64,000 nucleotides of DNA from Chrysogorgia sp. JL179-B06. Lineage: Eukaryota; Cnidaria; Anthozoa; Scleralcyonacea; Chrysogorgiidae. Below are positions 25,811 to 37,977 of the stretch, in pieces. Under the pieces are notes generated by a model. It saw only the letters and a list, made by a program, of their open reading frames with translations, was not told where the DNA came from and ran no database searches. A program made the position numbers and the translations under genes. The DNA is taken from NCBI GenBank assembly GCA_035772405.1, contig JAYKKM010000174.1, positions 327,001 to 391,000 on the forward strand, written 5' to 3'. Each line of letters begins with the position of its first letter. The stretch's first letter is position 1.

Positions 25811-25900
25811 TCGCTATAACGACGAGTTTATGACGTCACCACGAATGACGTCATAATAAGGACGAGTTTATCACGTCACGACGTATGACGTCGTAATCAA
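25811..25900. promoter_or_regulatory. Cluster of CRE-like sites in a 40-bp direct repeat
   Basis: Two copies of a unit starting GACGAGTTTAT carry perfect TGACGTCA at 25831-25838 and 25846-25853, and one-mismatch versions TCACGTCA at 25871-25878 and TGACGTCG at 25886-25893. The cluster lies about 1.3 kb beyond the DIO-C stop. That the sites bind CREB/ATF is inference. Confidence 0.45.
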
Positions 25901-27226
25901 AGGTGAGTTTTCGCCAAAAAACAATGCTTATATCCCCTCGTTTTTCGAAATAATTTTGAAAGGCTAACAAACATAAGTTTTACTAAAATAATTACATTAT
26001 TTTTCTCTCAATTTCTACTATGAGGAGATAGTTAAATAGACCAACATTAAGTTGCTTTTTTCGGAAAACTTTCTCTTACACGTCGCTACTCGAGTATCGG
26101 TCATTAGATATTGAGTAACATAGCCAATTAGACTCCAGCTTTTGTATTAGACTACCACTAGTTAGTTTCTATTAAATATTTTTTCTTACCCACTTTGTAA
26201 AATAAAATAGAAACAGCGACTGTACATTTAACCAATACCGTTTTCTAATCTATATATAGGTGCTGTGTAGAAACAGTATTCAAAAATTCGTTAATAATTC
26301 ATGAGGAAAACACAAAGGAAAATCATGACCGTATCGTGTCTTTATACGGTGATAAAGATTCGTCCTGATTTACATAAACTTTTCCATCAATTTTCTCGGC
26401 GAAAATAGCTTGAATCACTGAAATAGTTGGTAAACATGGTTATTTAGATACAGTCGTTTTTGAACCCGTTCAAAACACTCGTATAGCAGTGTTTTATCGG
26501 GTCTAAAATACTCGGCTATCGCCTCGTGTTTTATACACTCGATAAAATACTGTTGCTTGTGTTTGAAAACTATAGATAAGGTTGGTGTATTGCCGAAATA
26601 GTGTGTAAGATCTTACGTCCTATCGAGTCAAAGATTGAATGTATATGAAACGTAAAGTTGAATGGTCTTAAGAGCCTTCGCTCATAATGTTAAATAACCT
26701 ATAGGCAGAAACAATACAATAAATGTATATTATACAATGTCATTGTTTCGTGACAACTTAAAAAAGTCCCCGAAACTCTTTCATTCAACATTTCAATGCG
26801 CTGTTTTGTGTACGCAAAGAATCGTGGTTAAATGTACGAGATACAGGCGACGTTTCTATTTTAAGATCTGATGTCTCCAAGGTCAAGGGAAAAAGGCTAT
26901 CACAATTTTTACTTCTTATCTCTTGTCTCCAAGTAATGCAAGTAACATTAATCACCCGCTCTTGCAATGCAATTGCCTTTCTATTAAGATTTACAAGTCC
27001 TATGTCTAGCCACAGAACTCTTTATCTTACTCGTAACAATATCAACCAATGTGATATTGTGAAACTAATTGCAAAGACTAAGTGTTGGCTGACTGATTTT
27101 TCGACAAACTATTCGGCTTAGGAGTGACTACAAATCCTTTGTGAACACATTTAGTAAGAGCAGCTCGGTAAATAACTCTTGTGTTGGCTGGCAAGCAATT
27201 GAACTGTTTTGATATCCGCGGTTAAC

Positions 27227-28478
27227 TCACTCAACGCGCGAATCGATTTGGAAAGTACCAAGTGCAGGCCTGCTGGATTGAGATGATGTTCGTCGAAATC
27301 TCACCAGCCAGTTTTCTACTTCGTCTACTTTGTAGAAGAATGGACCAATTCCACCAACGTAGGTCAATGTTCCTTCGTAGAGAATGTAAAGTCTTTCTGG
27401 TAAGGCCGCGTAGAGTTCGTTGATATTGTTGTCGATGGGGTCGATGAGAAGCTTCGTTTTTCCCACCTCGACAGAAGCAGTGAGAAGACCGGCTGCTTGG
27501 ATTCGGTCTTCGATTGAGCGGTGTTGGTAGATTTTGAAGCCGTCTTTCAGCTATACGAAACAAAAAGTGTTAGTGCGTTTATATTATATATACACAAGTG
27601 CGTCTAACCGCATGTTGGAATTCAGAAACCTCTATCAAATTCAGCGTAACTAGAGTACTATAGGTATGCAGAGTTGAGGTACAATTAACGCCGAGCATGT
27701 TAACTTCGAGAGCGCGTCGCGGTCAACCCGATAGTCTCAGTCTATACAGTATGTGACGATTGTGAAGATGATATTGCCGGATAAGTCAACCCAAACCGCG
27801 CAGAAATGGATTCTGTGAAATTGTTTCTATTCTATACTCTGAAAATAACTTTCCGGTTATTTAATCATCAAAAAAAAGACTATGTGTAAATATAAATATG
27901 TTATCTGGCAAAAAGGAAATATTTAATCGTATATTGTTGTAACATGACTGACTTACATTAAATGCCCATTCGTCCAACGCGTGTGCCTCTTCGATATAAA
28001 CAATGGCGAAGTCTGCGATGTCCGAAAACTGTTGAGACAGTTTTAAGAACTTCTGCAGTTCCACCATGAACGGAGGTCAGGAACAGCTGCCAAAATTAAG
28101 AACCAACGGTCGTCCGCATCGCATTAGTTTCCTCAACTGTGTGACTTCGTGGGTTTTGGCGTCGAGAAGATCACCGTCGGGGCATTTCCCTCCTACGCTT
28201 GTCGTCTTCTTCGTGTCAAGATACCACATTCTCCATAAGGTTCTCATCATCGGTAGCGTCAGCAATGATGGCCAAAGCACGTCGCTGGGTATCGGCGCAT
28301 TCGTCAGGTAATAGAATATCTTGAGGATAATACCTGGTCCGTATGGCACGATGGCTAGGATATTGCCGACCAAATAGGTGAAGACTAAGGCAAGAAAGCC
28401 TGTGGTAAGCACAACTGACTGCCTGATGGTTTGTAAGAGCATCATTGTGACGTGCGCACCACACAGCGCTGACTGCAA
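27227..28478 (-). CDS. DIO: Iodothyronine deiodinase C (DIO-C), selenoprotein with in-frame TGA
   Basis: Exons 27957-28478 and 27227-27550 (donor AAT/GTAAGT, acceptor GTATAG, phase 0). The frame from 28478 ends at TGA (28077-28079) directly after LVLNFGSCS and resumes with PPFMVELQKFLK, DIADFAIVYIEEAHALDEW. This matches deiodinases on both sides of the Sec residue, so the TGA is read as selenocysteine. Length is 281 residues from the first Met. The paired Mets at 28445/28442 give about 270 and place the anchor (VVLTTGFLALVFTYLVGNIL) as in the paralogues, so they may be the real start. Exon 2 has KIYQHRSIEDRIQAAGLL and TYVGGIGPFFYKVDEVENWL, both family-typical. Odd points are DEWAFN in place of DGWAFK, and a longer polar tail after the last helix. 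No SECIS was found. Confidence 0.92.
28077..28079 (-). other. Selenocysteine codon (TGA) of DIO-C
   Basis: In-frame TGA at the catalytic position: NFGSCS before, PPFMVEL after. Conservation continues on both sides without any frame change. Confidence 0.9.
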
Positions 28479-29814
28479 TTGCCTTAAAGCTCAACTCAGA
28501 CTGGCCGTTTTATAAGAGTACGTGTGAGGTCATCCAAGGTACTTGAGAAGTGCATATTAACTCGATCGAAGTGTTCGTTATCATAGTTTTTTATCGCACC
28601 GTTGGCAACTGTGCAATTGTATATATTGATTGTTATACTCATTTACTCAATATTGTTTGTTTGAGTTGCGCCATCTATTGGCCTTCGCCGACGCGAAGGA
28701 AGTCAAAACACAACAAAAGTAAACATGTAAAACCTACTGTTTACAAACCAAAGTCTAGGTCGTCTTTAATTAAAATCAGTCCGAAATTTGTCTCGATTAT
28801 TTAATCAGTTTACACAGACGTGATCACAAAAGCTCATGTTAGTAAAAACAAGAGATATTTTTAATCTACAACTAAAATAATTGTTATGATTGTATTACCA
28901 TTCCTCGACAATATAATATTGAAATATCTAAAAATCATATTCAGTGTTTGTATTCCTCTGATTGAACGAAGAATAAACAGCAACCCCGAGCTTCTTGTGA
29001 TTTCAGTTTTATCTGGTGGCATTCTCACCATTACAAGATGACGTCATTCCGTCTTGATATTCGTGACAAACTGAATTGTGTAATGAGATAACATTTGATG
29101 TACGTTAAAACCTAATAACGCATTAAATAAGACCTTAGCCATTTTCCGTGCACGCTTCTTAAAAATACCACGAACCTCAAGGTTCATGAGACGAGCGAGG
29201 CAAAAGCTGCGGTGTTTGCATCGCGTGACATTCGCTTCGCGTGTTGCATATCAAAGACAAATAGACAATTCCAATTATCTCACGTCACGCGACGACAAAG
29301 CGAACCACCATAAAGCGTGCGTGTCAAGGAATAGGACGGAATTTCTTTCACCGCAAAGGGAAAAAAGAATTCAAGAACCCGAGGAATGTTCCCAGATGAA
29401 ATTATGATAAAAATAATAGTAGGAAAATCGAGAGTCAAGTGTTTGTTTTTGAAAGTGGGGATTTGTAATTGGTGTCATTTCCGGCTTTTTAATGCGCTCT
29501 CAGGTTATAATGAGGTTTACGCTCGCGCGTTGTGAATATTCTTTTTCCGGGGTGCATGGTGATGTGAGGAAGGTAGCGGGAAATGCTTCGAAATTATATA
29601 CGGAACGCGGGGGTTGGGTTTGTGCAATACACTGCGTTACATGGACCATCGCCAAACTGGAATCATCAGAGAATGTTTTCGAGATTCTGACAGGATCGAA
29701 GTTGTAAACTTAATTATGATATGAAGATGAGAAATGGGAGAACTTCGATCAACGATGTGTCATTCTTCAGGTCAGATCAATGTGTCCTTCTTCAGGTCAG
29801 GACAGATGGTCCGA
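28479..29814. other. Intergenic; no gene recognised
   Basis: Upstream flank of DIO-C. Short open frames match nothing and overlap none with splice support. Confidence 0.35.
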
Positions 29815-30072
29815 GATGCTCCTATTTCTCCGTTTCGTATTATATCCAGTTCTTTTGAGAACTTAGGCAGCAGCTTTCGATATGTAACCTTAATTCTGAT
29901 AGACGGTTAGACACTCTATCCATTGAGCTACCGAGACTTAGATGGAGAGTTGCTCCTATTTCTCCTTTTCATATTATATCCAGTTCTTTCGAGAACTTAG
30001 GCAGCAGCTTTCGATATGTAACCTTAGTTCTGATAGATGGTTAGGCGCTCTAACCACTGAGCTATTGAGACA
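29815..30072 (-). mobile_element. Tandem pair of tRNA-derived SINE units (family C)
   Basis: Two copies of an approximately 125-bp unit (CCAGTTCTTTNGAGAACTTA, GCAGCTTTCGATATGTAACC). Read on the minus strand they carry an A-box-like TAGCTCAGTGGTTAGAGCG. Related heads occur near 37850-37905 and 40205-40255 on the plus strand, and the body near 10090-10140. Confidence 0.65.
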
Positions 30073-30212
30073 ACGTCAGAACAGTCAAACATCATATACA
30101 TATTTATATACATTATACATCGCCCCGACTCTCAAATCTCTACAGGAAGAATCCATCTTCGACGAAGTAGAGCGAATTGCCTCTCGCACGAAGCCTCTCA
30201 ATTCATATATAT

Positions 30213-30244
<32 letters not shown>

Positions 30245-30274
30245 AAGTAGAGTGCTGCGTAGACAGTGTTTTGA

Positions 30275-30474
30275 ATATATAGCAAAGTGAAAAGGTGGTA
30301 AACTGCCAAGAATTTAGTGACGAGATACTGACGTTTCGAGCGGAGCCCTTCATCAGAGTAAGCGGAGCCCTTCATCAGAGTTCATCTTACTCTGATGAAG
30401 GGCTCCGCTCGAAACGTCAGTATCTCGTCACTAAATTCTTGGCAGTTTACCACCTTTTCACTTTGCTATATATA
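30275..30474. repeat. Near-perfect inverted repeat, arms about 85 bp
   Basis: AGCAAAGTGAAAAGGTGGTA...GACGTTTCGAGCGGAGCCCT is followed by its reverse complement. The segment GCGGAGCCCTTCATCAGAGT is duplicated on the left side. Flanked by (TA)n runs at about 30205-30245 and 30468-30485. The ACGTTTCGAGCG core recurs near 46215, 48090 and 59610. Confidence 0.9.
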
Positions 30475-30485
30475 TATATATATAT

Positions 30486-32516
30486 TAAACATTCACTTAT
30501 AGAAATATTATAAATATATATATAAATAAAATCATTCTGTGCAACATCTTCGCTCTACGTCTAACCGGCAGTTAGAAGATTACATGGGGCTCCGAAGCAT
30601 TTTCTGACACGCGCATTTATACTTTCATTCACCACTACGGCAGCAATACATCAGTGATCTTTTTACACTGTATTCACCGTCTGTCAATTCTAAACATCCA
30701 CAATCATCACAGCCATGTATAAACAGTAAACACAAAGTCTATATAATGCGTGGAACTATCGATGGATCACGACATTAAAGTGACTATAGTGTGACAATAT
30801 CTTGAGCTATCGAAATTTGGCAAAACCGTGCATGTCTCAAAGAAACTACTCGACGGTAAAGCCGGTCAACCATCGGGTGCCATCGCAAAATAGTTTCAAC
30901 ACTTAAGTTAGCTAATTATAGTTTGGTCAGTTAATAGCCGTTTTGATAGGCTTTATCGCTATGATCTAATTTTATCGAGTCTAACAAAAAGAATGGTACA
31001 CGACGCTTCTTTGTATAACGTGTTCTTAATTTCTATTAAAAAACCAGAGCCAAAATTAGTTTGAAATTCTAATTGACTTTCCTATGCAGACATTCATGAT
31101 TGATAGCGTAAGTAATGAACTATGATCCATCGCTTGAGAAATATCAGTAATCTGTTCACACTATTTTGTATTCCCATTAGGCTCGATATGCTTGATAATT
31201 CATATAATTATACCTAGCCTACTGTATACGATGACCATTACTAAATGATAAAATCTTCAATGAATAAAATCAATTTGAATATATACCGAGAAAATCTATC
31301 CAACTGGAATATTTCTATATTTGAGTCTGGTTAAACTTGATCACGTGAGCTGACGTCATGTGGAACAGTCAAGACATAATGAAGAAAACGAAGGAGAGAG
31401 AGCGTTCTGCCAGAAAAGCACAAATAAAACCAAGCTACCTGATCGAATGTATACCGAATCATTCCCAAACCACTCTTCACAATGTCCTCTACAGAATGTT
31501 ACGGTTCTGAATGTGGTTAAGTGGTTCATTTTTGTAAAAAAACAGCGTTTTCCCATCGCGTGACATGTAGGCATGCGTTGCGTGCTTGTGTGGGTTCGAA
31601 TTTCCGTGTCACGCAATACTAAAAACCCAGGCAACAATGACCTGCCTTTCAGCGAGTACAAGAAACAAATCCTGTATGGGTGTCTTAGAGAGCATTCCCT
31701 GCATGATAAGATATATATTATAATATACCAATGAGAGGATTATCGGAGCTTTGAGGGTGATTTCCGTCTTTAGCTTGAATAACAAAGATTAAAATCCATA
31801 TTTTGTAATGTAAACGTCAATCTGTAAATGCATAAGTTCAGGAGTTGTTGTTTCTGACGGCGCAGAGAACCGAACTTGAGTACACTTTATGTAGTATAGT
31901 TTTATCTCCAGTCAAGTGAATTGTTTAGTAATATAGCTGCATGATTGACATTCAATTCAAATACCAACCAGCTATACTCTTTCAGATTCTAGTTTCTAAT
32001 ATCTTGTTGCTAAAATGAAATTAATAACATAAGTGCCACTACTTCGCAGCAATGGTGTTCTCGACGACCACAATAAAGACTCCTGAAAATGTCTTTCTCT
32101 ATTTTTGCTGTGCTAGAAAGCCAATACCTTCAAAATATAATCCTGGCTTGAAAATACACTGTTTGCTCACAACATGATAGTTCCTTGCCATTTCCTGTCA
32201 AAACAACTGCGTTCTCACTAAATCATTCAATAATTTTTGGTGGATTAAATCTAGGAGTGAGAACCTCAGCGGAAACAACGAGAGGCAATGTCTGTACAAA
32301 TATAGAAAGAAATATATGAAGAAATTATAATCCATTCTGGCAAAAACAAGAATACAAAAAAGGCACATGTAGTATGTATTTACTAATTTCTTAATTTCCG
32401 TATTTATTCTCGCCACGAGAGACGAAAACATCATATATAGATGTCAAGATGTGAAAGAAGCCATCAGCATGTACAAATTCGCAAACCAATATCTTGATTA
32501 GACGAGAGTTTTTAAT
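30486..32516. other. Intergenic; no recognised feature
   Basis: AT-rich, with no exon or repeat I can defend. Confidence 0.35.
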
Positions 32517-33013
32517 GGGGTGTTTATATGAAGGAGGGCTAGAACTCTTGCTAGGGCTGGCCCTAGTAAAAGGGATGGATTATTGGATTTCACCTCGCGT
32601 TTACATGGGAATATTCTCGCCCTTCTAGGAGGGCTGATTTGTTTACGGAATTGGCAACATGTATTTTCCCACGTAACTCGCTGAATCCCATAAGTTATCA
32701 ATTTAAAACCTATACGTATGAACAAACAGAACTACTTATGAAATACAGAGTTGTCTTTAAATATACGGGCGAAGACCATCTTTGTCGCGTGTACGGAGCT
32801 TTGACTTGGCAGCCCTCCTAGGAGAGCAAGCCCTCTTGAGTGCGTTTACGTGGAAAATTTCCAGCCCTCGTAGCTCGCGAGATCCCAGGTAGTCAATAGC
32901 GAGATCTCGCCTAGGAGAGCTGACCCTCCTCTCATATAAACGAAAACAAATTATTTGGTTTGACTGAGAGGCGGGATCTCGATAAAGAGGGCTGGAGGTT
33001 CACTCGCATATAA
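32517..33013 (+). mobile_element. Foldback element, 'GGGTGTTTATATGG' family, copy 2
   Basis: Starts GGGGTGTTTATATGAAGG and has the same block order as 50016-50457: GTTTACATGGGAATATTC, TTCCCACGTAAC, CTTTGTCGCGTGTAC, GAGATCTCGCC, CTCATATAAACGAAAACAAA. It runs opposite to copy 1. Confidence 0.75.
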
Positions 33014-34284
33014 GTAACATTGTATCGATAATCTATACTTACAAAATATAATTAATATAATTATATCAGTTAATTCCTTAACAATCTGTGTTCAAATTTC
33101 TGTGTCACGCAATAACTCGTACCATATTCAAGTTCTATGGTGAGTTGGAATATATCCTAAGCCTTCAACGCAAATGTCTCACATCAAAAAGTTGATAACA
33201 ATAAGTCGGCTGCTTTGTAACTAATGCTAATTCTAACAATCTCAATACTTTTGGCTAAGTTCATATAACCGACCAAGCCACTAAACTCAAGATTTTCAAA
33301 AAGACATTGACTAATTCCAATTGAATTACGATCCTATTTTAATTCGATTTAGTAATCTTCTTTAATTTAACAAGCTGTTGTCTTCCATAATTTCTTTATA
33401 TACCTAACGACCTAACGCAAAGCAAAGTGGATCATCTCGACTCGCATTCGTTCTAGAATGTTCCATATGTCATAACGAAAACGGAATTGGTGTGAAAGGA
33501 CTATTGCAAAGAGTATAACTCACGCACAGTCACGTCCTCGAGCCACAGACCTTGCAAAACAAAGAAACTGAATAATTTAATGTCGTAAAAGTATAAACTT
33601 GACGTCGTCTTCGTTTCTACACAGACGTCATGTGGCGAGGGCGTTTTCACGTTCTCAAGAAATATAATACAATAAAGAAATATCGCAGATAGTTGCAAAG
33701 GAGGGTATATAGAGAATCGCTTATATTGTCCTTTTATATACTTCAAGAATCGGGCTCAAACTACACTGTAAAAACAGATTGGTTGAAACAACCGATTTAA
33801 TAGGTTGTCTCAGACCCGTACCCATGCGGTTATGGTTTAGGTAAGACAAGAGCAGCTGAGTTCTACACATATATGGAGCTCACAATGAGCTTGCTGGACC
33901 ATAGGTACTCGCGCTCTGGGGTACGTTAGACATCTATCTGGGCCTGGGTTAAGACATTCATTATGCACAGCCAGGGCCCCCTGCACATGCTTCGTCTGCC
34001 TGGCACATTTGCAGATGTCTCATGTCTGCCCCTAATTGTTGACCCCCTGTGTTGTAACCGTTCTCAACATCTATTCACAATATAGTAGTTCATGAACATG
34101 TGTAAAAAATCACTAGTTTTTAAGCTAAAAGTCCAACTCGCTCTTTCCAACTATGAGCTTCATTGACATATGAAGTGTCACGTCATATAAAACCACCATA
34201 TTGATCAATCCGTCAACAGAAATTCGGTGCTAACATAAGTTGTCATCAAGTCAAGAGTATAACACCGTTAAAGACATGCATGGT
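33014..34284. other. Intergenic; no recognised feature
   Basis: No gene or repeat was supported. Confidence 0.3.
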
Positions 34285-34640
34285 TACCACATGGTTACCA
34301 CACACGTTTATGAGCTGGGAGACACAGGTCCAAATCCTGGGTCGGACTTCCACTCTGCAGGGTCTTAAAAATAATTGAGGAGAAAGTGCTGCCTTTGCAA
34401 TATAACACCAGCAAATGGTAAGACTTTCGGGTCGGAACCTCTATCAATTGGGCGTCTAGCTAGCCTGTTGGGGTATTTCGTTCACCTAAGGCTGCGTTTA
34501 CACTAGAGCAAAAGTATCCGGATTCACATTGTTTTGCATCCTCATGGGAATAAAAAACAATACGAATCCGATTACTTTTGCTCTAGTGTAAACGCAGTCT
34601 AAGAGTGATAAATCTAATAAACTAATGAACTAATCATATG
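34285..34640 (+). mobile_element. SINE family B copy, interrupted by a 108-bp element
   Basis: Head with GGGAGACACAGGTCCAAATC, body GAGAAAGTGCTGCCTTTGCA, then GTTCACCTAAG. The expected continuation AGAGTGATAAATCTAATAAA appears only after 34603, because another element inserted between. Confidence 0.8.
34491..34598. mobile_element. 108-bp palindromic MITE inside SINE B
   Basis: Ends CTGCGTTTACACTAGAGCAA and its inverse. CTAAG is duplicated at 34486-34490 and 34599-34603, while the uninterrupted copy at 14545-14795 has a single CTAAG, so the target-site duplication is directly demonstrated. Confidence 0.88.
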
Positions 34641-36142
34641 TGCAGAATACCTCAGTTAGGAGAAATTAACAAACAGAATACGCAAAAAATAAAACGAAAA
34701 TTTACCAAGTTGTATATTTTAAGTATATATCTTGCTTGGCAAGTAATTTCAGTTATTCACGGAATTTGCAAGGCTTATTCATTGTCACAATTGATATGAA
34801 AAGATTATCTGACTATATCAAAGATTATATATTAATATAATTATAACACCCGACCATCCGGCACACACATATACACATTTCTATACACGCATGCTATATG
34901 AACACATGAAATATACATATGCACGCGTGCAAGAAAATTTCTTTTATAGGTAATATGGGTAATGGGGGCGTGTGTATGTCACGCCATTTAGTTTATTTTA
35001 TGAGTGTACTATTGAATTATTTGGTAGTTTTGCATCGTAATTGTCCGAGTACGCATCTGATGCAGCAGTAGTTTGACAAAATAGACAAAAGAAAACAATT
35101 CACCGACTAGCTGGCTAGGCAAACTGTTTCAATTTCTCTTCACAACATTAAAGATCTATAGCGCCTTGAAGATCATATTACAGTATAAACAGAATCGATT
35201 CTGAAAGTGTATTTCAACAAATTCGGTTGAAATCAGCTCTTCAATGGCGAATTTAAAAGCTACAGCATGCACAAAACAAACATAGCGCATCTAGAGGGCA
35301 GCTGGGCATATATATCTAATAAATTTATCCACTAATAATTAATTTATGCCCCTAGAAGTGAGGATTTTAAGTTTTTGTCGCTCGATTTGCGATCCTCCCT
35401 TTTCCAAACAAACGTCCTAGATCGGCCATTGCTGCATAACTTCTAATATTTTTTTTCGAATTGACCTTTTTCGGTGTGAATATCGTGACCTGGATGTCTC
35501 GCTTGATCAGGAGATGCCGGATGCGAACATCTTGTTCTTTGAATTTCCGATTATGCAAGAAATAACGGAAATCGTGTTATCGAGGAAATCACGCGATGTG
35601 AATCTCCAGCCACGTGAAGAAAACCGAGAGAGACATGAAATGAAACTATTTAACTATGTGTGGTGCGTATAGACAGTTGGTGAAGCGCAAGAAATAATGA
35701 AGGGATAAGTGAATGTATAACGAACGACTGACAAACTGAGAGCAGTGAGAGGGAATTAAGATACACTGATGTTTCAAACAAAAGTCCTTGATCAGAGTGA
35801 AAGTGTGAAACACAATGGTAATTTCAAGTCCAAAGTGAGGAAAGAGCAAGGCGCTAAATCTTGGCAACTGAAAGTTGGTTTCCATGTGCGGCGTGTGATT
35901 TAACTAAATAACATTAAAAAGATAAAACCTATGATATAAACAAACTAATTACATTAAAATTGTCATGCATTAAAATATATAAGCTGACTAATTGCTCGGG
36001 ATAGCCGAGTTTAGGTTTCGCGATTATTTTTTTGGGGTCGAGTTTTGGCCCCAACAGGCTTTGCGAAACCGAGACATGTCATGTGACTATATCTTGTGAG
36101 TTGTGACATCTTTCTTAGCTTCTTTGGTTCGAGTTTCTTTGG

Positions 36143-36285
36143 TTCGAATCGAAGAGTTTTTGCCAGCGATTGCTTGGAAGTGTTCGAAGTCACTTATGTG
36201 GCTGGGAAGTATCTTGTTTTCGAAGCGAAAGTTCGAATCGAAGTGAAGTGTTTTTGCCAGCGATTGCTTGGAAGTGTTCGAAGTA
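36143..36285. repeat. Direct repeat, about 45-bp units
   Basis: Two copies of a stretch containing TTTTTGCCAGCGATTGCTTG and GAAGTGTTCGAAGT lie about 92 bp apart, within a larger duplicated context (ACTAATTACATTAAAATTGT on both sides). Confidence 0.7.
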
Positions 36286-36344
36286 TATAAGCTAACTAAT
36301 TACATTAAAATTGTTATACAAGAACATATAAATATAATCTATAC

Positions 36345-36505
36345 AAGAGGAAAAGAGTGAGCAGCAATTTTTCAGAAGGTAAAGAGTTCCAGATAATTGC
36401 TCCATCATAGCTGAAGCTCTTTTTTGGATTATTTGTACGAGGCTGTGGTAACTGAAGAACTGCTTTCCCTTAAATCGTAACTAGGTCTATCCGCAAAAAT
36501 AAATT
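36345..36505 (-). mobile_element. Non-LTR retrotransposon fragment, RT C-terminal tail
   Basis: On the minus strand, YDLRESSSSV is followed, after a frameshift, by PQPRTNNPKKSFSYDGAII and WNSLPSEKLL. This is the diagnostic end of CR1/L2-type reverse transcriptase open frames. Dead copy. Confidence 0.75.
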
Positions 36506-36998
36506 TCATCCCATGAGCGCCAGTGGTACTACCAAATTAGTAGAAACTCGTCCAGCCACTGCCCATTTACTGTTCCGCCGCTCTAATACATCAGAACCAC
36601 TGATCTCGAAAGAAGACTGGATCGAGCAACTATTGTTCAGAAAATGAAGCCACTAAGGGACCAACTGAGGATCCTATGTGGGTTTTTGTTGGATTATGTG
36701 CTCTTACCATCGACAAAATAAAATAATTTTACTATAAAGAGGACCAGAAGACATTTTTCAAATTACCGGGTAAAACGTTTCATGGCCTACCTACAGATTT
36801 ACTGCGACTTGTCTTTGGTCCCTTAGTAATGGCCGCCGTTGGCTCTAATTATCCAGTGAGAGAAGCCTAATATGAGACGTCAAATTAGGTTTAAGATTTT
36901 ATGCATTTAATATTAACAAAGAAACTATATTGGCCAGACATTAAACCAATTTCGCGAGCATCACAATTTGATTTGCTTGCAAACTATAGGAGCTTCTA

Positions 36999-37715
36999 AT
37001 GATCTCTCGCAAGCTTCAAAATCAGCTCATCAGATACAATAGAAAGCTCAATACAGTCCTATTTTTGAGATCAGCGCGACCAGCCCACCGGCTTCCCCTC
37101 GAACTGCCAAAAAGCTACGATTTTTTTGTCATGCCGTGTGAAGAGCACTGCAATTTACTAAACTGGGATACACTTAAAAAAAGAAGAGAGTACTTCTCCT
37201 TGGTGGAATGTTACAAGACAAGGGCGGCGGAATAGGGGGGCTATATAGCCCCCCCAACATTTGAGGTGGGGGGCTTAGCCCCCCCCCCCCAATATTTTTA
37301 GGATTTTAGAGCTAAAACACTGTTTGTTCCCTTGTTTAACTGGTTGTTTAATTAAGTAAATCGAGCTTGCAACGCCAACGGATATTCAGCGAAAGATAAA
37401 CGAAGTTATTCAAAGGTCTGGTAATTCGTTTTCCCCTTGAATTCTGGTGCCATGTCGGTTCTTACAGACTTTCTCACCTCCCAAACGTGCTCATTTTGGA
37501 CACAATCAATGAACCTGACAAGTCTGTGAGGAACAGTCTCAGAATGCAAAAAATACCATTTCAGAGACTCTAGTTTAGGGAACATGCCCCCGACCCCCCG
37601 TAGAGGTTGCAGTTAGCCCCCACCCCCCAAAAAAAACACAACATCTTCCGCCGCCAATATTACATGATAGTGTTTTGTCTTAACTTGGAATTGTTTCAAC
37701 GATGTACTAGACAAG
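36999..37715 (+). mobile_element. Non-LTR retrotransposon fragment, interrupted by a hAT-like element
   Basis: The plus-strand frame reads NQLIRYNRKLNTVLFL, then CNLLNWDTLKKRREYFSLVE and CYKT, like the extreme C-terminus of LINE open frames (W-x-L-x-x-R-R ... YK). After the inserted element at 37219-37659 the tail resumes as VFCLNLEL and, one frameshift later, NDVLDKVQP with a stop. Confidence 0.65.
37219..37659. mobile_element. hAT-like non-autonomous element (441 bp) inside a LINE
   Basis: Terminal inverted repeats GGGCGGCGGAA... / ...TTCCGCCGCC. Flanked by TTACAAGA (37211-37218) and TTACATGA (37660-37667), an 8-bp target duplication with one change. The interior is rich in poly-G and poly-C (TGGGGGGCTTAGCCCCCC). 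A CA-GGGCGG terminus and an 8-bp TSD suggest hAT. Confidence 0.75.
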
Positions 37716-37977
37716 GTCCAACCATAATTACATGCACATTATACAGCTAATCTGTTTGAGAAACCCAATGGCAATGTGGTAGATAAAACGAGTTGACATG
37801 ATATATCAATCGAACCATGCAGGACTTTATTATAACCTTTGCTCTCCATCTGAGTCTCGGTAGCTCAAAGGTTACTAGGCGTCTAACCGGCAATCAATCC
37901 CTGAGTCTGCGACTGATAAACATTTTACTGAGGATATGAGCTTTACGATCATCCTTATACCAGCTCCCTCAATCCTC

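Noticed and set aside
26324..26355. SECIS-like ATGACCGTAT...ATACGGTGAT hairpin
   Set aside because: On the plus strand, opposite to DIO-C, and the stem is only six base pairs.
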